Shown here: piece after piece, positions 37,254 to 46,208 of the stretch
Position numbering within the stretch: position 1 is the stretch's first letter
How the letters are laid out: the number at the start of each line of letters is the position of its first letter
Origin: an uncultured Planctomycetaceae bacterium
Lineage (GTDB): Bacteria > Planctomycetota > Planctomycetia > Planctomycetales > Planctomycetaceae
Assembly: GCA_903924405.1 (NCBI GenBank)
Contig: CAIYBH010000028.1
Coordinates: 1 to 64,000, forward strand
Direction: 5' to 3'
DNA: 64,000 nt
Notes under the pieces: model-generated
The model's input: only the letters and a program-made list of their open reading frames with translations
Database searches by the model: none
What the model was told of the DNA's origin: nothing
Position numbers and translations under genes: made by a program

Positions 37254-38630
37254 TCAGCTGAACAGGGCTGTGACCGGATTTCCACCGTACAGTGGATGCG
37301 GGCGGCCGGTCAGATCATTCAGCGTGAGCCCCTGAGGGATGCCCAGGGCGTGCAGCACGGTGGCACCCAGATCTCTGGGCGACACTGGATTATCGGCGGG
37401 GAACCGAGCGATTTCGTCGCTGGCCCCATAAACACCGCCGCGGTGGATACCGGCACCGGCCATCAGTCCACTGTAGCAGAAGGGATGATGTTCGCGGCCG
37501 GCATTTGCGGCGGTGATTTGTGGACGGCGTCCGAACTCACCGACCCAGACGATCAGGGTGTCGTCCAGCATGTTGCGATCGCGCAGATCGGTCAGCACGG
37601 CGGCCAGGGCCTGATCAGCTGGAGGAATCAGGTCACGTTTCAGACGTACGAAGTTGTTTCCGTGAGTATCCCAGAAGTTTTGCCCGTCGTTGTGCCAGTT
37701 GACGGACACGAAGGGGACACCGTGTTCCAGCAGGCGACGTGCCAGCAGGACGCACTGGCCATGGATGTTTCGGCCATAGCGATCGCGAGTCTCTGCGGAT
37801 TCCTGAGTGAGATCGAAAGCACCGCGGACGTCGGGCGAGCTGAGCAGGCGGAAGGCTTCCTGCTGTTGCTGAGTCATGGATGTCGTAGCGGCTTCTGCGA
37901 GGTTGAGTTGCCGGGATTCTATGGCGGACAGCAGTGCCTGGCGGTGATTGAGCCGACCGGTATCCAGTCCGTCCAGCAGGTCGAGAGCCGGGACTGTCCA
38001 ATCCGGTCGGGACGGATCTCCGGTGACGAGCATGGGATCAGCGGCAGCTCCGAGCCAGCCTCCGGTTTGCCCCGGGGCGACGCCGCCAGGTGCTGCGGGA
38101 TGCAGAGTTTTCCAGGGCATGGTGACGCTGGCCGGTAGTCCTCCGGGCAATCCATGCAGGCGGGAAATGAGGGCCCCGAAATGTGGCGAGTCATTGCGTC
38201 CTGGTGGTTCGTCATCACTTTTGTTGACTGGGGGGAGTTGTCCGGTGAGGGTGGTGTGAGCGCTACTGAGGTGTGCCGGGTCATCGTGGGACAGGGAACG
38301 GATAATGGTGACCAGATCTGTGAGGGGGGCCAGATTGCGGAAGTGTTCGCAGATGCGGAGACCGGGTGTTGCTGTGGCGATGGGGCGAAATTCACCGCGG
38401 ACCTCCAGCGGGGCGCCGGGTTTCATATCGAAGGTGTCGAGTTGACTGGGGCCGCCCCACATGAAGAGGAGCAGGCAGCGTTTGGCGGTACCGAACCCGG
38501 GGATTTGACTGGCGGTCTGCTGTGCGGACGCTAAGGGGAGTGCGGGCAGCAGGCCAGCGAATCCGGCACGCAGAACGGTTCTGCGGCGGATGGGCCATGC
38601 TGGTAATCCGAACGGAAATCCGGATCGCAT
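37254..38630 (-). CDS. DUF1501 protein with Tat signal
   Basis: 458 residues. The N-terminus IRRRTVLRAGFAGLLPALPLA is a twin-arginine signal, so the protein is exported folded. CLLLFMWGGPSQLDTFDMKP is the DUF1501 hallmark, followed by SLSHDDPAHLSSAH and, near the end, VWVGEFGRRPQI and REHHPFCYSGLMAGAG. The fold is related to sulfatases and alkaline phosphatase. The function is unknown. In planctomycetes a DUF1549/DUF1553 cytochrome gene usually sits next to it; here no such partner is present. The ATG at 38630 fits the signal peptide. Confidence 0.92.
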   Translation of the reverse strand: MRSGFPFGLPAWPIRRRTVLRAGFAGLLPALPLASAQQTASQIPGFGTAKRCLLLFMWGGPSQLDTFDMKPGAPLEVRGEFRPIATATPGLRICEHFRNLAPLTDLVTIIRSLSHDDPAHLSSAHTTLTGQLPPVNKSDDEPPGRNDSPHFGALISRLHGLPGGLPASVTMPWKTLHPAAPGGVAPGQTGGWLGAAADPMLVTGDPSRPDWTVPALDLLDGLDTGRLNHRQALLSAIESRQLNLAEAATTSMTQQQQEAFRLLSSPDVRGAFDLTQESAETRDRYGRNIHGQCVLLARRLLEHGVPFVSVNWHNDGQNFWDTHGNNFVRLKRDLIPPADQALAAVLTDLRDRNMLDDTLIVWVGEFGRRPQITAANAGREHHPFCYSGLMAGAGIHRGGVYGASDEIARFPADNPVSPRDLGATVLHALGIPQGLTLNDLTGRPHPLYGGNPVTALFS

Positions 38631-38982
38631 TTGGGGGGCCTGTTACAAGTAGGGAGGGATGATTGGCGGGGGCAGCGGGACCTGGAAACCTGGCGGTTTG
38701 GGTACTGTGCAGTTGGGTAAGGTTACCTGTGGCGAGGGCAGGTGTCCAGCTTTTCTCAGAGAAGCCCGTGAGAACGGAGATCAAAACGGCTCGACAGGGG
38801 ACGGCACGAGGATCGGGGCGATTGTGAATCGTGGTGGAAGCGATGCCTGTCACGGTCGGGAGTGGGAAGTGGGTGGGGGTTGAGAGAAATCGAATGCTGG
38901 CATTCTGACGCGGATGACAGGTGTTGATTGCCGTCGTACACTCGATGGAAACTGGTAATCAGCAGCTCGTGGGAGAGTTATT
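38631..38982. other. Divergent intergenic region, no feature found
   Basis: A 352-base spacer between the DUF1501 gene (-) and the S9 peptidase gene (+). Nothing beyond presumed promoters is seen. Confidence 0.4.
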
Positions 38983-41541
38983 GTGTCGCGATACACGTTA
39001 AGACTGGCCGTATTGTCTGTGGGGATCTTTCTGGCCTCAGGACCATTCCTGGGGGCTCAGGGGCGGGTATATCGTGAGCGAGTGGAACCGCACTGGAATG
39101 AGGCGAGGACGCGATTCTGGTATCGGAATGAATTGCCCGGTGACAGTCGGGAGTTTGTGCTGGTGGATGCGGAAACCGGGACGCGGGGGCCGGCATTTGA
39201 CCATGCGGTTGTGGCACGTGGTCTGTCTGAGATTACGGGACAGGAGATTTCATCGACGAAGTTGCCGGTGGACAGCCTGGAATTTCGCACGGGGGCTGAG
39301 GGGGACAAGTTGCTGCTGACGGGCAGCGACGGGAGGTTCCTCTGGGATCCTGCTGAAGGAACGGTTGTTCGACTGGACGAGGTAACCTCGACGGTACCAC
39401 GGTTGTTCTTACCGCCTCGACCGTCCGGCAATTCCTCGGAGGACGTGGAGTTCGAGGTTGTGAATCAGCTGGATGCTGCGGTGAAGCTGGTATGGGTTTC
39501 GGGTGACGGTGAGCAACGCGAATATGTGACTCTGGCACCCGGTCAGATGCATCGGCAGCACAGCTATTCCGGCCATGTGTGGATGTTTGTGCGGATGGAC
39601 GGTACGGCGCTGGGATGTCTGACGGCTGGTGAACGCGGCGTGAAGTGGAAGCTGACGGAGGAAGCCCTCCGGAATGTGCAGCGGCGGGAGGGGCGACGTG
39701 GTGGTTTGGACGGTGAGGTGCGGACCACCGGCTTGAATGGCAGCTGGCAGGCGTTTGTGCGCGACCACAATCTCTGGTTGAAATCCACGGTCGATGCGTC
39801 GGAGTTCGCTCTGAGCCAGGACGGGGTATCTGGTAACACCTTTCGACGTGATGCTCAGCGGGCGCGGGCAGTCGGTATGGACTATGAACGTGAGGACTAT
39901 CCGGAAGATCAGGCGGACGTCATCTGGTCTCCGGACGGGGCGTTTTTGATTGCATTTCAGACCACGCAGGTCGCGGAGCGGCGGGTGTATTATGTGGAGA
40001 GTGGTCCGAAGGATCAGTTGCAGCCCAAACTGCAGTCCTATCCGTACCTGAAGCCTGGCGATCCGATACCGGTGACAACACCGAGACTGTTTCGGATGTC
40101 TGACAGATCTGAAATACCGATCTCTCGCGAGTTGTTTCCGAATCCGTGGTCACTGGAGTTTCAGGGCTGGAGCGGGGACGGGAAATCGTTTCGTCTGTTG
40201 TACAACGAGCGAGGTCATCAGAAGTTGCGGCTTCTGGAAGTCAGTCTTGAGAGTGGTGCCGTGCGGGTGCTGATCGACGAGCAGAGTCCCACGTTTATTC
40301 ACTATTCATCTGATGGCAAGTTTGAATTGCGCTGGTTGTCGGAGGAGCGGGCGTTGTGGGCCAGCGAGCGGTCCGGCTGGAATCATCTGTACTGCTATGA
40401 CCTGAAGACTGGTCAGGTGCGTAACGGGGTGACTCAGGGTGCGTGGAATGTTCGGCGGATCGAGCGGATTGATGAAGCCGCGGGATGGATCTGGTTTTAT
40501 GCCGTAGGGATTGTTCCCGGTCAGGATCCTTATCATGAGCATTTCTGTCGGGCCTCGCTGGATGGGGCCATGGTGCAGGTGCTGACGGAAGGTGACGGCA
40601 CTCACCAGATAGAATGGTCTCCGGATCGTCGCTGGTTTCTGGACCGTTATTCACGGGTTGACCTGCCACCAGTAACGGAGTTGCGGAAAGCTGATGGTGG
40701 GAGGGTGTGTGAGCTGGAACAGGCGGATGCGACCGAGGTTCTGCAGGCGCGTGGAAGTTTTCCTGAGCGATTTCAGGCCGTTGGGCGCGACGGAACCACG
40801 ATGATCTATGGACTGATTCATCGTCCGAAGGATTTTCAGGCGGGGCAATCCTATGCGGTGATCGAGAACATCTACGCGGGGCCGCATGATCATCATGTGC
40901 CCAAGGAGTTTCGGGCGAGCTGGGGGCATCAGCAGCGGATTGCGGATCTGGGATTCATTGTGGTCCAGATTGACGGGATGGGGACGGCCTGGCGTTCCAG
41001 GGCGTTTCACGATGTGTGTTATCGCAATCTGAAGGATGCGGGATTTCCGGACCGGATTGAATGGATGCGGGCTGCTGCAGCTGAGCGACCGCAGATGGAT
41101 CTGTCGCGCGTGGGGATTTATGGTGGATCAGCTGGTGGTCAGAATGCCATGGCTGCCCTGCTCTGGCATGGCGACTTCTATGATGCCGCGGTGGCGGACT
41201 GTGGATGTCATGACAATCGAATGGATAAGATCTGGTGGAACGAGCAATGGATGGGGTTACCAGAGGGTGACATCTACGCGGCCAACTCCAACATGGAGAA
41301 CGCTCATTTGCTGAAAGGCCAGTTGATGCTGGTCGTAGGGGAACTGGACCGGAACGTAGACCCTGCCACCACGACGCAGGTTGCAGGTCGGCTGGTGCAG
41401 GCTGGTCACGACTTTGAGCTTGTGGTGGTTCCGGGGGCGGGGCATGGAGCCTGTGAGACGCCATGGGCATCGCGGCGACGTGCTCAGTTTTTTGAGCGGA
41501 CACTGGGGGGGCCGAAAGCTGTGTCGGCGATTGTACCGTAG
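38983..41541 (+). CDS. Secreted S9 (dipeptidyl peptidase IV-like) peptidase with VHL-beta-like insert
   Basis: 852 residues. A signal peptide (LRLAVLSVGIFLASGPFLGAQ) is followed by a beta domain at about 155-212 (VEFEVVNQLDAAVKLVWVSG, then YVTLAPGQMHRQHSYSGHVW) that resembles the von Hippel-Lindau beta domain. A DPP IV-type propeller lies at about 240-620, and the alpha/beta-hydrolase peptidase domain after it has Ser716 in YGGSAGGQ, Asp789 in GELDRN and His821 in GAGHGA. It is likely a periplasmic serine peptidase releasing dipeptides or processing small proteins. The GTG start at 38983 has GGGAGAG upstream. Confidence 0.92.
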   Translation: MSRYTLRLAVLSVGIFLASGPFLGAQGRVYRERVEPHWNEARTRFWYRNELPGDSREFVLVDAETGTRGPAFDHAVVARGLSEITGQEISSTKLPVDSLEFRTGAEGDKLLLTGSDGRFLWDPAEGTVVRLDEVTSTVPRLFLPPRPSGNSSEDVEFEVVNQLDAAVKLVWVSGDGEQREYVTLAPGQMHRQHSYSGHVWMFVRMDGTALGCLTAGERGVKWKLTEEALRNVQRREGRRGGLDGEVRTTGLNGSWQAFVRDHNLWLKSTVDASEFALSQDGVSGNTFRRDAQRARAVGMDYEREDYPEDQADVIWSPDGAFLIAFQTTQVAERRVYYVESGPKDQLQPKLQSYPYLKPGDPIPVTTPRLFRMSDRSEIPISRELFPNPWSLEFQGWSGDGKSFRLLYNERGHQKLRLLEVSLESGAVRVLIDEQSPTFIHYSSDGKFELRWLSEERALWASERSGWNHLYCYDLKTGQVRNGVTQGAWNVRRIERIDEAAGWIWFYAVGIVPGQDPYHEHFCRASLDGAMVQVLTEGDGTHQIEWSPDRRWFLDRYSRVDLPPVTELRKADGGRVCELEQADATEVLQARGSFPERFQAVGRDGTTMIYGLIHRPKDFQAGQSYAVIENIYAGPHDHHVPKEFRASWGHQQRIADLGFIVVQIDGMGTAWRSRAFHDVCYRNLKDAGFPDRIEWMRAAAAERPQMDLSRVGIYGGSAGGQNAMAALLWHGDFYDAAVADCGCHDNRMDKIWWNEQWMGLPEGDIYAANSNMENAHLLKGQLMLVVGELDRNVDPATTTQVAGRLVQAGHDFELVVVPGAGHGACETPWASRRRAQFFERTLGGPKAVSAIVP

Positions 41542-41627
41542 TTCAGTGTGGCTGTCGGGGAGAACGCGCAACGTTTCGGGGCTTGTGGCTAACAGAGTAC
41601 GTTCAGGTGGGCAAACTGCGACGGCGT

Positions 41628-42140
41628 TCAGAAGGCTTCTGCATTGAGCATCAGTGGGGAAGTGAAATTCTGTTGCGGACCATTGGGGAACGACTGACCG
41701 AGGGCCGGCATTTTTGCACGACCGGGATTGCCCGGCTGGGGAGCGAATCGCACGGGTTGTGCGAGAGCGGGCAGATTGTCTCCGGAGTGACTTGCAGCCC
41801 TCATGGCCGAAAGTGTCTGCACGATGGTGACGGCAGCGAGTGCGAGTGAGCAGACGCTGAGGGCTGCCACCTGCAGATTGAACTTACGAGCCATTGAGGA
41901 GACCGATGTGCGCTGCTGAATGGCTTTGGAAATAGCGGGCCAGACCGACGGAGGCACGGGGCTGGCGGGCATGGAATGTCTGAGGGCCAGCAGAGCCTGT
42001 GTTGACGAAGCCATGGCATGGCGGTAGGTGCCGCAGGGGGAGCATTCTGCAAGATGAGTAGCCAGCGCTGTCTGTTCTTCGGCCACGAGGTCGTTGCCAG
42101 CTTCGAGATGTACCAGGTGTCTTGCATCTGAGCATTTCAT
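41628..42140 (-). CDS. Zinc-finger anti-sigma factor
   Basis: 170 residues. The N-terminal zinc-binding anti-sigma (ZAS) domain has HLVHLEAGNDLVAEEQ and HLAECSPCG, the HxxxCxxC motif. A single transmembrane segment (VAALSVCSLALAAVTIVQTL, about 90-110) leads to a short Pro/Ala-rich outer domain. It should hold the ECF sigma factor at the membrane until a signal releases it. It lies 96 bases after the sigma gene on the same strand, the standard order. Confidence 0.9.
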   Translation of the reverse strand: MKCSDARHLVHLEAGNDLVAEEQTALATHLAECSPCGTYRHAMASSTQALLALRHSMPASPVPPSVWPAISKAIQQRTSVSSMARKFNLQVAALSVCSLALAAVTIVQTLSAMRAASHSGDNLPALAQPVRFAPQPGNPGRAKMPALGQSFPNGPQQNFTSPLMLNAEAF

Positions 42141-42236
42141 CGAACAACTCCCTGGATCCAGGTATCAGAAATCTAACTGCGAACTGATTTGCAGAAGAGC
42201 GACATGCTTCTGGTAAGGCATGCGATGGTGGTCTAA

Positions 42237-42914
42237 CTATCCTGTGTTTTCTGCTGAGGGGTCCGAATCATCCTGACGGCCACGTCTTTCCCGGCGTTCC
42301 CAGGCTTCACGAAACATGCGACGGGCTTCCGCAAGACGCCAGCGAATCGTCGCCTCGCTGCGATCTGTGACTGCCGCGACATCGGCCGTACAGAACCCCT
42401 CCAGGTCTCTGAGGATCAGTACGGTGCGGTAGGCTTCCGGCACCTCGGCCAGCACCAATTGCACTTCCTGACTGAGGTCAAGTTCCACGCGGGGATCCCT
42501 GACTTCCGGGTCCGGGACATGATCACGAGATGAATCCGAGAAGAGTGACCAGCGAATTCGGCGACGAACACGTCTGAGGTGGTCGTAGGTCAGGTTGATG
42601 GCCATGCGAAACAGCCATGGTCCAAACCGTCTGGACGTATCAAACTGAGCGAGCCGTTCCCACGCACGCAAAAAGATCTCCTGAAGGAGATCCGCCACGG
42701 TGTCCGGATCCGTGATGAAACGATTGACGACCCGGAACACGCGGCGTTCGTAACGCTGGACAAGTTCCCGGAAGGCATCCTGATCACCGGTACGTGCGGA
42801 ATGCACCAGACGCACTTCACTGGCGGACAACACATCACCTTCGGGGGGTGAGTCCTGTGCATCGAGCCAGTGGTGGGGGGCGTCCGATTCGGACATTCCG
42901 GTGAATCCGGGCAT
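42237..42914 (-). CDS. ECF RNA polymerase sigma factor
   Basis: 225 residues. Sigma region 2 is present as AFRELVQRYERRVFRVVNRF, DLLQEIFLRAWERLAQFD and FGPWLFRMAINLTYDHLRR. Region 4 is present as VLILRDLEGFCTADVAAVTDRSEATIRWRLAEARRMF, which ends in the promoter-recognition helix. It directs RNA polymerase to a small regulon, under control of the anti-sigma encoded next. AAAGGCAG precedes the ATG at 42914; an ATG at 42896 is also possible. The target genes are unknown. Confidence 0.93.
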   Translation of the reverse strand: MPGFTGMSESDAPHHWLDAQDSPPEGDVLSASEVRLVHSARTGDQDAFRELVQRYERRVFRVVNRFITDPDTVADLLQEIFLRAWERLAQFDTSRRFGPWLFRMAINLTYDHLRRVRRRIRWSLFSDSSRDHVPDPEVRDPRVELDLSQEVQLVLAEVPEAYRTVLILRDLEGFCTADVAAVTDRSEATIRWRLAEARRMFREAWERRERRGRQDDSDPSAENTG

Positions 42915-43299
42915 TTTCCGCTGCCTTTCTGCGTGAATTACGCATTAGCGGCGGGCGACGTTGGAGGGAATTGCGGAAAACTGCAGGCAGCATAGCGATC
43001 CGCGGAACCGGTTGCCGCAAAAAACTCGGTTTTGCAGGCTCTGTGGCAGAAATCGGGGGCTCTGGTGGATTTTGGCTATGCAGGACGGGGGGGGGGCCGC
43101 GAAAAGCACGCCAGCCACAAACCGTACCTGAATTGAACGACAGCCCTGCCCTGCAGAGAAACCGCAACGGTGTGGCAGGTCACGCAATCTTTGGCAAGCC
43201 AGTCCCCACCCTTTGCCACTTCCGAACGCCAGTTCCCATCCGTCCCATCGGTCCCATCGGTCCCATGGCTTAGTCGGCAACGGCACTGCGGCCCAGGGA
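42915..43299. other. Intergenic region with G-run and GTCCCATCG repeats
   Basis: A 385-base spacer between two - strand genes. A 10-base G-run lies at 43087-43096, and the unit GTCCCATCG repeats about four times at 43234-43267. No gene is supported. Confidence 0.55.
43234..43267. repeat. GTCCCATCG tandem repeat
   Basis: Four near-identical 9-base units (TTCCCATCC, GTCCCATCG, GTCCCATCG, GTCCCATGG) stand in tandem just downstream of the PEGA lipoprotein stop codon. The tract is non-coding. Confidence 0.85.
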
Positions 43300-43713
43300 T
43301 TAACGACTTCCGTGCAGAGCTTCGCTTCTGAGCGAATTTCCGCGTTTCAGGACATCACTGGAAACATCGGCCCGGCGTGGCCGCAGTTGGAATGAAAACT
43401 GTCGATGGTCGGTGATATGACGTCCGGAGAAATTGTCTGAGAAAAAGTCGAAAGGGAATTTCTGATACCACGGACTGTTCACATTGATCATCTCAGTATG
43501 GGTCTCATACCCGTCCATGATGAGTTGGACTTCGCGGGTACCGTACCAGGTGAAGTCGAAGGACGCCGGAGTGTAACCGAGGTCCTTCCCATCGACCTTC
43601 ACGAGGGCGCCCTGGGGATAGGAATTGATCGTGACGCGTCGGTGCACACAGCCCGTCAGCAGCAGGCTGAGAACCATCAGGAGCATGGAGAAACGCAACG
43701 ACATCGGGGACAT
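43300..43713 (-). CDS. PEGA-domain lipoprotein
   Basis: 137 residues. The signal ends in the lipobox LLLTGC. It is followed by VTINSYPQGALVKVDGKDLGYTPASFDFTWYGTREVQLIMDGYE, read here as a single PEGA-type beta domain (the S-x-PxGA-x-V-x-[IV]DG pattern). PEGA domains are found in surface and wall-associated proteins. The C-terminal part is basic. The start may be the ATG at 43713 or 43704. No partner is evident. Confidence 0.86.
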   Translation of the reverse strand: MSPMSLRFSMLLMVLSLLLTGCVHRRVTINSYPQGALVKVDGKDLGYTPASFDFTWYGTREVQLIMDGYETHTEMINVNSPWYQKFPFDFFSDNFSGRHITDHRQFSFQLRPRRADVSSDVLKRGNSLRSEALHGSR

Positions 43714-44110
43714 CTCTGCCCTTTTTCACAGCTGCGGAAGTGTGTTGCACGGCACGTGGTTGGCGGGGGCTAAGCGACTCAGCCCGCGACTGAATACCGC
43801 TTGAAAACAGCATCAGCCTGACGGATGGTCGTTCAGTGACGGCGAGAAACCTCGGGAAGGCTACACGTTGAGCGGAATTCCTCCAAGATCAATCCGGGAT
43901 CAGCGGGTACGGACGCGGTCGGGCGATCGATCCGATCCTGCAGAATGACGCTGGAACGTTCGAACCAAGCCAGCGTGCTTCTGTCTGAGACTGATTGGTC
44001 CTGAGGCTGCGGAACCGCATCCCGTTTGGCGAGGCCTGATCACCCCGGGTTGCACGCTGATCAACTGGCGCAGTTGGGACTGGCGAGATCAGTCAGCCCG
44101 ATGGGAACGC
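43714..44110. other. Intergenic region, no feature found
   Basis: A 397-base spacer between two - strand genes with no open frame, repeat or RNA gene that I can support. Confidence 0.4.
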
Positions 44111-44467
44111 TCAGATTGAGCGGCGGGTGAGTTCGTAAACGGGCCATTCGGAACCGCAGTCATTGCAGTGAAAACCGATGATGGTGGCGGTACCGGGAAT
44201 GGGCAATCGGCTTCTGGGGCTGATTGCGGCATCATTGAGTTCCATCGGTTCTACATCGCGGCGCTGGCAATCCGGACATTGACCATTGTCGTGGATCAGT
44301 CGTGCACGATCAACGGCCGGCATGAATCGACCGGAAAACACGATCGAGCGAGAGCGACGGCTGAACGGGATGATGTGCTCAGAGTCGGACTCGGCTGACG
44401 CCGACGGGGTTGCCGGTTCGATGTCGGAATCGGGGGGGCAAAACACGCGAAGGCTGAAACGGTTCAT
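44111..44467 (-). CDS. Small zinc-ribbon-like hypothetical protein
   Basis: About 118 residues. The C-terminal half has two CxxC pairs, CPDC and CNDCGSEWPVYEL, 39 residues apart, the pattern of a zinc ribbon. The N-terminal half is Ser/Glu-rich and probably disordered. I do not recognise a named family. GGAGG six to seven bases before the ATG at 44467 decides the start. A role in nucleic-acid or protein binding is a guess. Confidence 0.7.
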   Translation of the reverse strand: MNRFSLRVFCPPDSDIEPATPSASAESDSEHIIPFSRRSRSIVFSGRFMPAVDRARLIHDNGQCPDCQRRDVEPMELNDAAISPRSRLPIPGTATIIGFHCNDCGSEWPVYELTRRSI

Positions 44468-45070
44468 TGTGGTTCCTCCATGAAGCACAACAGAACAAAC
44501 CCCATGCGGGGGCAGCATCACACTGCGCGTGGGCCACCTGCGTCAAATGCAGACAAACACCAACGCTGAATTCGATTGTTTTTGCGACAGTCAATTGTAC
44601 CAGGCAACCCGAATGCAGCGAGTTTTGCTGAAAAACACGGGTTGTTCCGGACTGAATTTTTTGAGGGGGGCGTCTGGCGGGTATTGCTCGGCAGCGGATC
44701 CCTGCGGCAACTTTACTCAGGCACCAGAGGAAACTCAAGGCTGCCCAAAAAGATGAAATTATGGGTATTTTGGGAGGATTTTGTCGGTTGTTTCTGGTGG
44801 GAGTGGGGGATTTGGGATGTGTTTTCCGGCTGTGGGAGAGCCTGTTTTGGGGGTGAGGCGCAAAAAGCCTGAAAATGCAGGAATCCGAAGGGAACTGTTG
44901 TCGACGGGTTACGGTCCAATTACACTATGGCCAGTGTAATCCCCGCTGGAAGAAATTCCGGTCCGTCGGGCGAACGGTGATGGTGGACGGCGTTTGGTCG
45001 TTCTGTGTCGCGGTTTTGACGGGGTCTCAGCCCGCAGGTTTTCAGTTTTCAGAAGGTAATAAGTCTTTTC
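44468..45070. other. Leader region of rpsR with an operator-like palindrome
   Basis: A 603-base spacer between the divergent zinc-ribbon gene and rpsR. It contains G-rich stretches at about 44770-44850 and a palindrome at 44919-44940. No small gene is supported. Confidence 0.5.
44919..44940. promoter_or_regulatory. Palindrome ATTACACT-N6-AGTGTAAT upstream of rpsR
   Basis: Perfect 8-base arms with a 6-base centre, about 130 bases before rpsR. A weak sigma-70-like promoter (TTGTCG at 44898, 17-base spacer, TACACT at 44921) would place the -10 element inside the left arm, as for a repressor operator. This is inference from pattern only. Confidence 0.35.
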
Positions 45071-45352
45071 ATGGCAACAATTTCCCGAGCAGATCTGAAG
45101 AAGCTTCGCAAACGTCGTGCACGGTTGAAGAAGAAGAAAATGAGCTGCCAGTTCACAGCTGGTGGTGTAGTTCCACGTCCGGTCTATGTGGATTACAAGG
45201 ACCTGAAGACATTGAGGACGTTGATTGACCGTGAAGGACGCATTCTGCCGCGTCGCCGGACTGGTACGACAGCTCTGTTTCAGCGAGCTGTGCGGAAGGC
45301 CGTTCTGCGAGCGCGATTCATCGGGCTGCTGCCATTCGTTGCGGAAGAGTAA
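45071..45352 (+). CDS. rpsR: 30S ribosomal protein S18
   Basis: 93 residues. Family blocks are [27 protein letters not shown] (the ykdxxxLxxFixxxGKIxPRRxTG region) and [20 protein letters not shown]. The N-terminus is very basic ([14 protein letters not shown]) and carries one cysteine. S18 binds 16S rRNA with S6 in the small-subunit platform. rpsF, ssb and rplI, its usual neighbours, are absent, so the gene is solitary. AGAAGG lies 13 to 14 bases before the ATG. Confidence 0.93.
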   Translation: MATISRADLKKLRKRRARLKKKKMSCQFTAGGVVPRPVYVDYKDLKTLRTLIDREGRILPRRRTGTTALFQRAVRKAVLRARFIGLLPFVAEE

Positions 45353-45491
45353 CTCAATCATCGCGGCCGCTGGTTGCGGTAGGGCGGGTCGTCCCGGAAA
45401 AAGTTCCGGCATTGTCAATAGGCCCCCTACCCTACGCTGGCGCAGTTGCCCGAAGCTACTCTGGTAGATGGCCAGGTAACACCGAAAATTG

Positions 45492-45524
45492 AAAACAGCC
45501 AGCGATAAAGTCGCTGGCTGTTTT
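45492..45524. terminator. Bidirectional terminator after rpsR
   Basis: AAAACAGCCAGCGA and TCGCTGGCTGTTTT form a perfect 14-bp stem around TAAAG. The A- and T-tracts flank it, so it can terminate rpsR and the facing gene alike. Confidence 0.92.
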
Positions 45525-45700
45525 CGTTGGTGTGTGTCAGTCTTCAAAGCTGAAGTTGCACTTCCATATCATCGGAGCGAAAGTGGTCATCACGAGCCGC
45601 GATGGTAACGGAGCAGAGTGAATTCCTCGCTGAGATGGAGCGAAGTGAATTGAAGTCGAGCGAATTCCTGGCTGGTGCGTGTCAGAGTGAATTGAAGTCT

Positions 45701-45745
45701 CGGCTCAGGTGGAACATCGCCCTTCAAGGGGGGATGTGGCGGGAA
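45701..45745 (+). repeat. Dispersed repeat A, copy 2
   Basis: CGGCTCAGGTGGAAC followed by ATCGCCCT, and a GGGGGG...TGGCGGGA tail, matching 14861-14903. It lies just past the stop of the hypothetical gene. Confidence 0.7.
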
Positions 45746-45764
45746 GGCGGCGGTTGCTGTGGGC

Positions 45765-46208
45765 TTACCACAGATCTTCGAACTGTCCAGTGGATGCGTG
45801 CAGAAGTCGGCCGACGCCGGCCCAATCCGGGGCATCCTGGAGGATGCGGAGCCAGACGTTGTTGCCGCGAGTGACGCCGGCAAACGAAACGTGAGCACCC
45901 AATTCGTCTGCGGGAGTGACCTTTTCGGCCTGCCACAGAATATCCGGTTGGGAGTCGAATGCCGCGATGACTCGGGAAATATCGACTTCGAGACCAATCG
46001 GAACGACCTTACCGTCCCACGCACCACCAAGGACTTCTGATCGTCCGACGAACAGCGTGACTTCCCACAGATCGTTTTCGCGATCGAGGTAGAAGTGGCA
46101 ACCCACGGGCGCAGAATCTCCGCCATGCATGATGCCACGGATAGCATCATTCACAAACCATCGGAGCCATGATGGCGGGTTTGCTGTCGTGTTGTCGGAT
46201 GAGTTCAT
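45765..46208 (-). CDS. Conserved-looking hypothetical protein
   Basis: 147 residues, soluble, with no signal peptide or known domain. It has a regular pattern of strands (GCHFYLDRENDLWEVTLFVG, VVPIGLEVDISRVIAAF, LGAHVSFAGV, NVWLRILQDAP) and an aromatic C-terminus. The codon pattern and clean single frame support a real gene. The ATG at 46208 is the first in frame. The function is unknown, and the neighbours give no hint. Confidence 0.7.
   Translation of the reverse strand: MNSSDNTTANPPSWLRWFVNDAIRGIMHGGDSAPVGCHFYLDRENDLWEVTLFVGRSEVLGGAWDGKVVPIGLEVDISRVIAAFDSQPDILWQAEKVTPADELGAHVSFAGVTRGNNVWLRILQDAPDWAGVGRLLHASTGQFEDLW

Larger units (their letters stand above)
45353..45764. other. Convergent intergenic region with terminator and repeat A
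   Basis: A 412-base spacer between rpsR and a - strand hypothetical gene. It holds the terminator at 45492-45524, a tract of GAATTGAAGTC/GAATTCCTC-like short repeats at about 45605-45700, and repeat A copy 2. No gene is supported. Confidence 0.55.
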
